DNA of 5,093 bases from Gammaproteobacteria bacterium (GCA_005877675.1 VBNZ01000304.1:1-5093), one strand, 5' to 3'. Counted from the first letter of the stretch, positions 1-4,628 are shown. Numbers and translations are program-made. The notes: generated from the letters alone by a model not told the origin.

Positions 1-281
1 GCATCGAGCGTCACTACGATCTCGTAACGTTTGCGTTGCGCATAGCGCATGCCGGTCTGCGTTGCGCCCCAGGCGCCAAGGTTGAGCGGCAGATCGATCA
101 CGGTCGCGCCCGCGGCGCGCGCCTCGGCCGCGGTCGCATCGCTGCTCGCATCGTTGACTACCAGTACGTCGCAGCACCCCTGCGCCAGCACGCCGCGCAC
201 GACTTCCGCCACGGTAGCGGCTTCGTTGCGCGCGGGGATCACGGCGAGCGCTGGCCGCAGAGCTGGAATCGGTATGGGCAA
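1..281 (-). CDS. Family 2 glycosyltransferase, N-terminal part (runs off left edge)
   Basis: About 93 codons are visible and the 3' end lies beyond base 1. The translation shows the start of a GT-A (GT2) fold. AVIPARNE lies near residues 13-20 (first beta strand and nucleotide-sugar contact). VVNDASSDAT follows near 41-50 (the usual D-D/S-S-D segment). LNLGAWGATQTGMRYA comes near 65-80, and VVTLDA at the edge leads into the expected DxD-type metal site, which is not in the window. This arrangement matches dolichyl-phosphate-mannose-synthase-like transferases that move a sugar from a nucleotide donor to a lipid or polymer at the inner membrane. The acceptor cannot be read. The start is taken as TTG at 281 because an in-frame TGA lies three codons upstream; an AAAGG about 10 bases upstream may be the ribosome site. 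A GTG at the AVIPARNE segment is a less likely later start. It has its own promoter and does not look like a cassette gene. Confidence 0.85.
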   Translation of the reverse strand, partial: MPIPIPALRPALAVIPARNEAATVAEVVRGVLAQGCCDVLVVNDASSDATAAEARAAGATVIDLPLNLGAWGATQTGMRYAQRKRYEIVVTLD

Positions 282-309
282 GCGTGGTCAGGCCTTTGAA
301 AATCAAAGC

Positions 310-338
310 ATTGTCCGGCCCCGGTCGGACCCTGTCAA
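310..338 (-). promoter_or_regulatory. Sigma70-like promoter for the glycosyltransferase
   Basis: On the minus strand a perfect -35 TTGACA (338-333) is followed by a 17-base spacer and a -10 GACAAT (315-310, 4 of 6 consensus). The -10 ends about 28 bases before the TTG start, so the leader would be short. The spacer and -10 carry an imperfect 18-bp palindrome (313-330, 8-bp arms with one mismatch) that could be an operator. The call rests on sequence match only. Confidence 0.5.
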
Positions 339-346
339 ACCTGACG

Positions 347-360
347 GCGCAGTTCTGCGC
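347..360 (-). terminator. Possible weak terminator or stem after the cysteine-rich gene
   Basis: GCGCAG, two bases, CTGCGC: a perfect 6-bp GC-rich inverted repeat five bases past the TAG of the small cysteine-rich gene and just before the next promoter. The position suits transcription termination. However, the two-base loop would force the innermost pair open, and only a short TTT follows some bases later, so intrinsic termination is doubtful. Confidence 0.3.
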
Positions 361-364
361 GAGT

Positions 365-592
365 CTAACCGCAGCAAGTTGCTGCCGCGCCGGCCTGCTG
401 TACCGGCGGACACTTGACGCTGCCATAGGAGCAAAACACGCAGCAATCGCCCGGCAGCGGCTGCAGCAGGCGATGGCAGGCCACGCATTCGTGGAAGTAG
501 AGGCAGGCATTGACGGGCATGACTTCCTCGCTCGCATGGCCACAGGCCGGGCAGGTGAGGATCGATACACGCTCGATGGGTTTGCCTGCCAT
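365..592 (-). CDS. Small cysteine-rich protein with GDCCVFCSYG signature
   Basis: 75 aa with eleven cysteines. There are two CxxC knuckles (C14/C17 and C36/C39), C30 between them, the signature GDCCVFCSYG at 48-57, CPP at 61-63 and a C-terminal CCG. I recall the GDCCVFCSYG...CPP signature from short uncharacterised proteobacterial proteins that resemble zinc ribbons, but no function is established to my knowledge. The cysteine pattern suggests a structural zinc or other thiophilic metal site in a soluble cytoplasmic protein. The chosen ATG (592) starts 5 bases after the GFA stop codon. A further 13 upstream in-frame codons overlap the GFA gene and are less likely to be used. No good ribosome site is visible, so translation may be coupled to the GFA gene. 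Confidence 0.75.
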   Translation of the reverse strand: MAGKPIERVSILTCPACGHASEEVMPVNACLYFHECVACHRLLQPLPGDCCVFCSYGSVKCPPVQQAGAAATCCG

Positions 593-597
593 TGCGA

Positions 598-1002
598 TTA
601 CAGATGCCGCGTTTCGGCGGGTGCGTTCCACCAGTTGTTGTTGCGTCCGTCGCAGTAATGCACCGGCGCATCGACCAGCTCGGCGGGGTCGACATTGTCC
701 AAACTTGCCAGGCGCACCGCCACGTAGGCGCCGCCGATCTGCTCGATGTATCCGCGCCCGAATGGGCGTACGCCGCAGTGGCGGCAGAACAGATGATGCG
801 CGCTATTCGAACCGAAGCTGTAATCGCTGAGTGCATCCTCACCTGCGAGCAGGCGGAACGCATCGGGTTTGGCGATCGCCGACCAGTTGCGGGTCTTGGT
901 GCAGATCGAGCAATTGCATTTGCTCGTGCCTTGCGTCAGGTCGATATCGGCCTCGAACTTCACCGCGCCACAATGACAGCTGCCCTGATACGTTTTTTTC
1001 AT
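598..1002 (-). CDS. GFA family (glutathione-dependent formaldehyde-activating enzyme-like) protein
   Basis: 134 aa, the usual length for short members of the family. The N-terminal GSCHCGAVKFEA supplies C9 and C11, and FCRHCGVRPFGRGY supplies C73 and C76; together these make the structural zinc site of the family. CNCSICTK supplies C29, C31 and C34, the second (catalytic-type) zinc triad of the Gfa fold. All seven cysteines are present, so the protein looks intact. The founding member was proposed to condense glutathione with formaldehyde, but most family members have no proven substrate, so only the fold is claimed here. The start at 1002 (MKKTYQG) has GGAG upstream at good spacing; a second ATG lies two codons earlier. 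In-frame sequence further upstream runs through the inverted-repeat region and is not expected to be translated. It forms a two-gene unit with the cysteine-rich gene at 365-592. Confidence 0.9.
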   Translation of the reverse strand: MKKTYQGSCHCGAVKFEADIDLTQGTSKCNCSICTKTRNWSAIAKPDAFRLLAGEDALSDYSFGSNSAHHLFCRHCGVRPFGRGYIEQIGGAYVAVRLASLDNVDPAELVDAPVHYCDGRNNNWWNAPAETRHL

Positions 1003-1027
1003 CAGCATTTCTCCGCAGGAATCGATA

Positions 1028-1128
1028 AGTCGTGTGCCAGCCAGGATCACAATGCACCGCTGCCTGATGTTGCCGAATACAGTATCGCAGAGCGCTACTG
1101 ACAACATCGTGGCAGTAGTCACACGACT
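1028..1128. repeat. Nested inverted repeat (cruciform-like) between the GNAT and GFA genes
   Basis: Four nested perfect arms are centred near 1090: 1028-1036 with 1120-1128 (9 bp), 1060-1064 with 1111-1115 (5 bp), 1066-1072 with 1102-1108 (7 bp) and 1080-1084 with 1096-1100 (5 bp). A 3-bp tip lies at 1086-1088 with 1092-1094. The outermost arm overlaps the TAG stop of the GNAT gene, as the R'' box of attC does elsewhere in this window. However, no GTTRRRY core is present at the other end and the unpaired spacers are very unequal (23 and 4 bases). It could be a diverged attC, an operator or a structured leader. Confidence 0.6.
1076..1104 (-). promoter_or_regulatory. Candidate promoter for the GFA / cysteine-rich unit
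   Basis: On the minus strand TTGTCA (1104-1099, 5 of 6 to the -35 consensus), a 17-base spacer and TGTATT (1081-1076, 4 of 6). It sits inside the nested dyad, with the 7-bp arms overlapping or touching the -35 and lying just past the -10. It is about 70 bases upstream of the GFA start. Consensus match only. Confidence 0.35.
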
Positions 1129-1653
1129 ATGCCGTCAGCGAAGTTCCGAGCTTCTGTGTCATCTCGATATCAATGATCGCCGGATCCCATGGCAGCGGTT
1201 CGCTGCGCCCGGTCGGCAGGAATCCCATGCTGGCATAGAGAGCTTGTGCCGCTTGATTGTGCGCGCCGACAAACAGGTACATCTCTTGCCGCGCCTTCGT
1301 TGCCGCCCAATCGAAGAGTGACTGGACGAGTATTTTGCCCATGCCGCGCTGACGATGCGTTGGTGCGACCCACATGGAGAGTAGCGCAATGCGTTCTCCT
1401 CATCGTGACCTGCGATCATGCCGATCCATTCCGTCTGGCGGTCCTCGGCGACGAGAAACGTTCTCTCCTGACCCAGCGCCGAGGCTTGCGCGCGCCTGTC
1501 GTACTCCTCATCGGTCAGAGCAATCGCTTGCGCCAGCGTTTGTCCGAACGCCTTGGGTGTGTCGGCGAGTGCGCGTAATCGAATCGCACGCATTGCCACG
1601 CCTTCGTGCGGGCGGATGCGGCGGATCGTGATCGGGATGTCAGCGGCGAACAT
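1127..1653 (-). pseudogene. GNAT-family N-acetyltransferase, frameshifted
   Basis: Two overlapping frames together encode one GNAT domain. Residues from MFAADIPITIRRIRPHEG through the central strands up to GHDEEN lie in one frame and end at about base 1393. The rest lies in another frame and resumes as ALLSMWVAPTHRQRGMG, ending at the TAG at 1127. The second part carries motif A (RQRGMG, the acetyl-CoA pyrophosphate loop) and motif B (NQAAQALYASMGF). The frames join if one base is restored near 1388-1395. An intact protein would be about 175 aa, normal for the family, and would acetylate an amine of unknown identity. The ATG at 1653 is chosen because it leaves the usual short lead before the first strand; ATG at 1680 and TTG at 1707 are in-frame alternatives. 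The 82-aa distal fragment begins with an ATG (1375) but lacks the N-terminal half. A sequencing error could mimic the lesion. Confidence 0.8.
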
Positions 1654-1755
1654 CAGGCGTTCGTCACAGGTCGCGTCCATTGAAACGAAGCATCGGTATC
1701 GCGTCAAGATCCATTTCTTCGTCGCAGCGCAGATCGATCGCTTCTATCAGGTTTC

Positions 1756-2128
1756 TCAGGCAGCCAAGTATTTAGTCTGAGCAATGCATCGGCTAAATAG
1801 CACTGCTGAAACCAACATGAGCACAAAGCCGGCAATGACTTCAGACCAGATCGTGACATTGGTTGCGAATGTGTGCTCGGAGCAAAGCGCAAGCGTGTAG
1901 TGGCCAAGACCGTCCAGCCCGAGGGCGCCATATGCAGCAATAACCTAAGCCAGTAATGGCGAGCCACGCGAGATAGACCTTCTCGCGCGTGAGCCAATTT
2001 GGCATGTTGGGATAGAAGGCGATGAACTCGGCATTGTGCGCGAAGTGCGCGAGACTGGCAGTGAAGTAGATAGCTATGAGCGCCAAGACCGGCTTGGTAA
2101 AGGGCGATAATGCGCGACTACGATTCAT
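1756..2128 (-). pseudogene. Small multi-spanning membrane protein, frameshifted and probably internally deleted
   Basis: The N-terminal 62 codons (MNRSRALSPF... FAHNAEFIAFYPNMPNW ... LAWLAITGLG) contain one hydrophobic helix at about 13-27 and the start of a second. From base 1944 a different frame carries 62 codons (VIAAYGALGLDGLGHYTLAL ... TIWSEVIAGFVLMLVSAVLF) ending at TGA 1756. Both halves read like one protein family that I recall as a conserved hypothetical membrane protein common in cassettes and near-cassette regions. In that family a stretch of roughly 15-20 residues normally lies between the halves. The distal frame has a TAG immediately upstream of the join, so a simple one-base slip is less likely than a small deletion. 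A GTG 8 codons upstream falls in the attC core and is not favoured as start. Function unknown. Confidence 0.65.
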
Positions 2129-2142
2129 CGGATGCCTACTCG

Positions 2143-2208
2143 AGCTAACCACTCACACTCGCGCACAGCGATTCGCTGCTGTTTTGATTTCGCTGCTCGG
2201 CGGTTCAC
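2143..2208 (-). other. attC-like site after the 90-aa membrane protein gene
   Basis: On the minus strand TGAACC at 2207-2202, which includes the stop codon, faces GTTAGCT at 2149-2143, so the outer AACC/GGTT pairs. Internally CAGCGAATCGCTG forms a perfect short hairpin. The region is about 66 bp, within the attC range, and sits exactly between two cassette-like genes. It lacks the GCGGCCGC core shared by the other sites, so the assignment is tentative. Confidence 0.4.
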
Positions 2209-2477
2209 AGGCCGAAGCCGACAAAGAAAAGCACCGACGCGCATGCAACAAAAAACGAAGCAATCGGCAGGCTCAGCCAACGCATACGACGGGTCTTCGC
2301 GGCGGTGATTAATCCTGAGAGGAGTCCGACAAAACCCACAAGCCAGGAAACTAGAATTTGCCAGGCGCCCATCTGACTTGAAGTTTCTCGAAAAAAGAAG
2401 AAGGCGAGGCATGCAAGCGCGCACTGCAGCGGCAGCGAGTAGAGGGCAATTTTCCCCGAGACTTCCAACTCGCGCAT
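2205..2477 (-). CDS. 90-aa integral membrane protein, cassette gene
   Basis: Unrecognised family. Three hydrophobic segments are predicted by eye at about 11-29, 38-58 and 68-89. Basic residues KTRRMRW lie between the second and third, which by the positive-inside rule would put that loop in the cytoplasm. The ATG at 2477 is chosen because it lies four bases past the attC-like core site (2481-2487), the normal place for a cassette gene to begin. The reading frame stays open upstream to a TTG at 2651 (148 aa in total). That extension would run straight through the attC site, so it is probably not genuine, although it cannot be excluded. No clear ribosome site is seen. The stop codon touches the next attC-like site. 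Confidence 0.6.
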   Translation of the reverse strand: MRELEVSGKIALYSLPLQCALACLAFFFFRETSSQMGAWQILVSWLVGFVGLLSGLITAAKTRRMRWLSLPIASFFVACASVLFFVGFGL

Positions 2478-2480
2478 AGC

Positions 2481-2573
2481 GCGTACTGCTTGAGCTGAGC
2501 GGCCGCTGCCGCGAATGGATTTGAGTGTACACCGCACCGATACGCAGCGGTCTACTAAAGCGAATAGTTGGCG
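2481..2573 (-). other. Degenerate attC site inside a longer open frame
   Basis: On the plus strand GCGGCCGCTGCCGCG at 2499-2513 is identical over 15 bases to the attC at 3128-3199. The right side (AGCGG...AGCGAATAGTTGGCG, ending at 2573) matches the L''/R'' side of that same site. The R'' box reads CGCCAAC on the minus strand. The R' box reads AGTACGC where GTTAGGC is expected, so the cleaved G-TT step is lost and the site may no longer recombine. Confidence 0.7.
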
Positions 2574-2651
2574 CACCGTAGCGTCAGGCTCAGGTAACTC
2601 GTCGGCGTAGCCTGGAAAGTTGCGCTCCAGATACGAGCGCCGCTGCCGCAA
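2574..2651 (-). other. Open stretch between two attC-like sites; remnant or gene-less mini-cassette
   Basis: Only about 80 bases separate the two attC-like sites. In the frame of the 90-aa gene this stretch reads as RRSYLERNFPGYADELPEPD followed by ATVRQLFALVD, which has a protein-like composition but no recognised homology and only a TTG to start from. It could be a truncated cassette gene, an N-terminal extension of the downstream membrane protein, or non-coding sequence. No function is proposed. Confidence 0.25.
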
Positions 2652-2694
2652 CGCATAGCTATGCGCGACTACGCGGTTTGAGCGAATGTCGGCG
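2620..2694 (-). other. Weak attC-like site after the 132-aa gene
   Basis: The minus strand reads CGCCGACATTCGCTCAAACCGC (split here for comparison: CGCCGAC as R'', then ATTCGCTCAA), resembling the R''-L'' side of the other sites. GCGTTGCGGCAGCGGC then matches their L' side. A perfect 14-bp palindrome (2652-2665, CGCATAG/CTATGCG) would form the hairpin tip. No GTTRRRY core is found on the left, so that boundary is approximate and the site looks decayed. Confidence 0.4.
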
Positions 2695-2712
2695 CTGCGT
2701 AATGTAATTCAT

Positions 2713-3111
2713 CTAGGACGAATACTCGCGCATTTGCGAATAGAGAGGAGTCAGTGTATCGATCTCGTACGTGCTGCCGTTGAAGACGTAGGCAGTTTCG
2801 AAGTCTTCGTAGCTTCGGGCGCGCCAGAGGAGGCCGGCAACATCAATGACCAGCGAGTGACCAACACCGCCACGAAAGATCACGGAGCCATCGGTGCCTT
2901 GGTACACCTTGCAAGTCCACGGGCGCTCCTCGGGGTGCGCCGCCATGAATGTTTCGATTTCGCAGACGAGCCGGGCAAAGAGTCGAGCGCGCTCCGCGGC
3001 GGGTGCGCGCAGTGTTTGCGCAATGGCGTTGCTGAGCATCGGGTCAGCGGCCGAGATAAGCACGCCAGACTGAAGGGATTCGGGGCTGGCGGTTGAGTTC
3101 AAAGGAGGCAA
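2713..3111 (-). CDS. Hypothetical 132-aa protein, cassette gene
   Basis: I do not recognise a family. The product appears soluble, with no signal peptide or membrane segment. Residues about 25-60 are Ala/Glu/Arg-rich and probably helical (LSNAIAQTLRAPAAERARLF onward). The C-terminal half is mixed, with WTCKVYQGTDGSVIFRGG suggesting beta strands, then LVIDVAGLLWRARSYEDFE and a tail SQMREYSS. The start given is TTG at 3111, 17 bases after the upstream attC core (3128-3134). An internal ATG (MLSNAIAQ) is a shorter option, because no convincing ribosome site precedes either. Position between two attC-like sites, same strand as its neighbours, supports a genuine cassette gene. Confidence 0.65.
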   Translation of the reverse strand: MPPLNSTASPESLQSGVLISAADPMLSNAIAQTLRAPAAERARLFARLVCEIETFMAAHPEERPWTCKVYQGTDGSVIFRGGVGHSLVIDVAGLLWRARSYEDFETAYVFNGSTYEIDTLTPLYSQMREYSS

Positions 3112-3127
3112 TTTGAAATTTCCCGGC

Positions 3128-3199
3128 GCCTAACGCCAGCGATAAGCGGCCGCTGCCGCGATGCGCACTATGGCGGTCCGCTCGAACGAATAGTCAGGG
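3128..3199 (-). other. attC recombination site, the best preserved in the window (72 bp)
   Basis: On the minus strand it runs from R'' CCCTGAC through TATTCGTTCGAGCGGACCGC (L'' side) and GCGGCAGCGGCCGCTTA (L' side) to a perfect core GTTAGGC (3134-3128, fits GTTRRRY). The two sides are imperfect complements, as expected for a folded bottom-strand attC. The layout closely follows the known proteobacterial attC form. The TGA inside R'' is the stop codon of the 129-aa VOC gene. Confidence 0.85.
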
Positions 3200-3583
3200 C
3201 GCAGAGAGCGCACTGATCGTAACGTAGTACCCGTCCGGATCCCGGACTGAGAACTCCATGGTTTCAGTGTTTGGATTCATGTGGGGTTCTTCTTCGAATC
3301 GCGTGACAAGAGCGCGTGCCCTTTGCAACGCCGCGTTGAAATCATCGACGCGAAAAAACAGCAGGAGTCCGTTGCCGGGCGTCGCGTGATTGGGACTCGT
3401 CAAGGATGGATGTTCGTGGGCGCCCCACCCGTGGAGGCAGAGCAATACCGTTCCGTCCGAGTCGAGGAGTTGCCCAAAGTACTCGTGGGCGGGCGATGTC
3501 TGCGATTGGCCGAGCAGCGACTGATACCATTTGAAGCTGGCAGATACATCGCTTACGCCGATGATAGTCCACAGGCGTTTCAT
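3194..3583 (-). CDS. VOC family (glyoxalase/bleomycin-resistance fold) protein, 129 aa, cassette gene
   Basis: Single VOC module of normal length. It opens with RLWTIIGVSDVSASFKWYQS (residues 3-22), the usual first beta-alpha unit. CLHGWGAHEHP lies at 49-59, LLLFFRVDDFNAALQRA at 73-89, and the closing strands MEFSVRDPDG and YYVTISAL at 109-126. VOC proteins act as metal-dependent lyases, dioxygenases or drug-binding resistance proteins. H33/H51-H58 and E110 are possible ligands, but the substrate cannot be read from sequence. The start ATG lies four bases after the upstream attC core and has no ribosome site, so it may rely on read-through from the array promoter or on leaderless-type initiation. 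The stop codon is embedded in its own attC, giving a very compact cassette of about 460 bp. Confidence 0.85.
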   Translation of the reverse strand: MKRLWTIIGVSDVSASFKWYQSLLGQSQTSPAHEYFGQLLDSDGTVLLCLHGWGAHEHPSLTSPNHATPGNGLLLFFRVDDFNAALQRARALVTRFEEEPHMNPNTETMEFSVRDPDGYYVTISALSAP

Positions 3584-3587
3584 GGGC

Positions 3588-3676
3588 GGCTGACGCTGGA
3601 GTAAGCGGCATGCGCCGCGATGCGCAGCAATTTACCGTGACCTCTCGGCAGCAATCTGCTTGAGGGAAAGTTAGGC
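3588..3676 (-). other. attC recombination site (89 bp)
   Basis: The minus strand begins with a perfect R'' GCCTAAC (3676-3670), whose TAA is the stop codon of the 81-aa membrane protein gene. It continues TTTCCCTCAAGC (L'' side) and GCGGCGCATGCCGCTTA (L' side) and ends in GTCAGCC (3594-3588). That end differs from GTTRRRY only at the third base. Confidence 0.8.
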
Positions 3677-3916
3677 ATCAGAGCGCTCGCCGTGATAAGC
3701 GAAGCGAACAATATGAGGCGCGCCACGAAGCAGGTACACGCCAAACACGAGGCCGATTACGCCGCTCAGCAAGTAGTGCCAAGCCGGAGAGATGTCCGGA
3801 CGATAATGTGGAACAAAAAACAAAAGAATGGCGGTCAGCAAATAAAGCACTGCTGCACACGAAACCAGGAGCCCGAACACTCGGACGGCCACACCAAAGG
3901 CTTCTCTAGGACGCAT
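3671..3916 (-). CDS. 81-aa two-helix membrane protein, cassette gene
   Basis: Unrecognised family. Two hydrophobic helices are visible at about 13-35 (VFGLLVSCAAVLYLL and on) and 47-63 (HYLLSGVIGLVFGVYLL), joined by a short polar loop PHYRPDISPAW. The positively charged ends (MRPR... and LRGAP) suggest that both termini face the cytoplasm. The ATG at 3916 is chosen because it lies nine bases beyond the upstream attC end; the frame is open further upstream, but only through that attC. The TAA stop is inside the downstream attC R'' box. Small membrane proteins of unknown role are frequent in cassette arrays, and nothing here ties it to the VOC neighbours. Confidence 0.7.
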   Translation of the reverse strand: MRPREAFGVAVRVFGLLVSCAAVLYLLTAILLFFVPHYRPDISPAWHYLLSGVIGLVFGVYLLRGAPHIVRFAYHGERSDA

Positions 3917-3975
3917 AGTCTGATGCCCAGCGCGCGAGGTAAGCGGCCGTTGCCGCGATGCACCGCATATTAGCG

Positions 3976-4015
3976 CAACCGCTCCGCAATGATCCCAACC
4001 GCTCCGCAATGATCC
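3976..4015. repeat. Perfect 20-bp tandem duplication
   Basis: CAACCGCTCCGCAATGATCC occurs at 3976-3995 and again directly at 3996-4015 with no mismatch. It lies in the variable tip of the enlarged attC. The identity suggests a recent slippage or recombination event. Confidence 0.9.
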
Positions 4016-4060
4016 TTGGGCGAGCCCCTACACTCGGCACAAGCGGGCGGATCAAGGATC
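4011..4060. repeat. 8-bp inverted repeat in the attC tip
   Basis: GATCCTTG (4011-4018) and CAAGGATC (4053-4060) are perfect complements 34 bases apart. They could extend the stem of the folded attC beyond the L boxes. The left arm overlaps the second copy of the tandem repeat. Confidence 0.6.
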
Positions 4061-4108
4061 GGCTTGGCCGAGAGCTTAAGGCATATTCGCTGAGACTGAG
4101 TGCCCTGG

Positions 4109-4495
4109 TCACTGACCGGCAGGCGGTTGCCAAAGTTCTACCTTGTTTCCTTCTGGATCGATCACCCAGGCAAACAGCCCGTACTCGGAATCGTCAATCT
4201 TATCGAGAACGTTGCAGCCTTCTTCGCGTAAGACTTTGACCAGGGCGCGCAGATCCTCCACCCGGTAATTGACCATGAAAGGCGCGGCGCTGGGCGCAAA
4301 CTGCTCGCTTTGCGCCGAGTTGATATGCCAGGCAGTTGTTCCGGCAACCGGCTTGCCTTCAGCGTCGGCCCAGCTGAAAGCCGCGCCACCCCATGCTTGG
4401 ACATCGATTCCGAGGTGCTGCTTGTACCAAGCCCGTAGTGCCGGAGCGTCTTTGGCTTTGAAGAAGATGCCGCCGATGCCAGTGACTCGCTTCAT
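4109..4495 (-). CDS. VOC family (glyoxalase/bleomycin-resistance fold) protein, 128 aa, cassette gene
   Basis: Complete single VOC module. It opens MKRVTGIGGIFFKAKDAPAL, then AWYKQHLGIDVQAWGG (22-37), then NYRVEDLRALVKVLREEGC (76-94), and closes with the typical WVIDPEGNKVELWQPP (110-125). E120 is the usual last metal ligand of the fold, and H57 is a possible earlier one. The sequence is of the common 'VOC family protein' type with no proven substrate and is only distantly like the other VOC gene in this array. The start at 4495 is firm: GGAGG (4504-4500) lies four bases upstream. This is the best ribosome site in the array, so the gene is likely translated if transcribed. The attC upstream of it (4542 onward) is interrupted by an insertion sequence. 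Confidence 0.9.
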   Translation of the reverse strand: MKRVTGIGGIFFKAKDAPALRAWYKQHLGIDVQAWGGAAFSWADAEGKPVAGTTAWHINSAQSEQFAPSAAPFMVNYRVEDLRALVKVLREEGCNVLDKIDDSEYGLFAWVIDPEGNKVELWQPPAGQ

Positions 4496-4541
4496 AGAAC
4501 CTCCGAGGATGGGTGGTGGTGAGGGAGTGCGTTTTTCTGCG

Positions 4542-4628
4542 GCCTAATGCTTGAAGTGGGCGGTTGCTGCCGCGATGCGTAGGGCGGGCATGTTAGCGCA
4601 ACTTCCTCGCGGACCGCTTGACTGATTG
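4542..4628 (-). other. attC site interrupted at its R'' end by an insertion sequence
   Basis: The plus strand reads GCCTAAT (4542-4548, minus ATTAGGC), then GGCGGTTGCTGCCGCGATGCG, and finally GCGGACCGCTTGACTGATTG, which tracks the L''-R'' side of the other sites. It then stops just where TTRRRY should follow and becomes TGGACTCCTC of the IS. The R' core has A instead of the G at the cleaved step. GCATGTTAGCGCAAC (4588-4602) in its tip nearly repeats GCATATTAGCGCAAC in the 3925-4081 site. The gene this attC belonged to should lie beyond the IS. Confidence 0.7.

Larger units (their letters stand above)
3925..4081 (-). other. Enlarged attC site (about 157 bp) with an internal duplication
   Basis: The left side on the plus strand, GTAAGCGGCCGTTGCCGCGATGC (about 3939-3961, in the same order as the other sites), is the L' half. 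The right side, ATCGGCTTGGCCGAGAGCTTAAGG ending near 4081, aligns with the R''-L'' side of the 3588-3676 site. The R' box reads GCTGGGC and the R'' box CCTTAAG on the minus strand, both one or two bases off consensus. The variable tip is about twice the usual size because of a tandem repeat and an inverted repeat. Confidence 0.55.

Noticed and set aside
361..368. GTTAGAC at the end of the cysteine-rich gene as an attC core site
   Set aside because: It fits GTTRRRY, but no matching R'', L'' or L' boxes are found around it and it falls on the stop codon by chance.
36..417. Plus-strand open frames over the glycosyltransferase and its upstream region
   Set aside because: They are complementary-strand shadows of a GC-rich gene. 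The minus-strand translation shows clear GT2 motifs and the plus frames show none.
1003..1122. A 40-residue N-terminal extension of the GFA protein
   Set aside because: It would be encoded by the nested inverted repeat. The family starts near MKKTYQGSCHCG, and a ribosome site lies just before that ATG.
1028..1128. The nested dyad as a rho-independent terminator for the GNAT gene
   Set aside because: Neither strand has a T-run after the closing arm, and the structure is much larger than a terminator.
3910..4009. An N-terminal extension of the 81-aa membrane protein to 112 aa
   Set aside because: The extra residues come from attC sequence, and a normal ATG lies nine bases after the attC end.
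2499..4580. Recurring GCGGCCGCTGCCGCG-like blocks as a CRISPR array or REP elements
   Set aside because: Spacing is irregular with genes between them, and the blocks are halves of longer imperfect palindromes ending in GTTRRRY-like cores, which fits attC.
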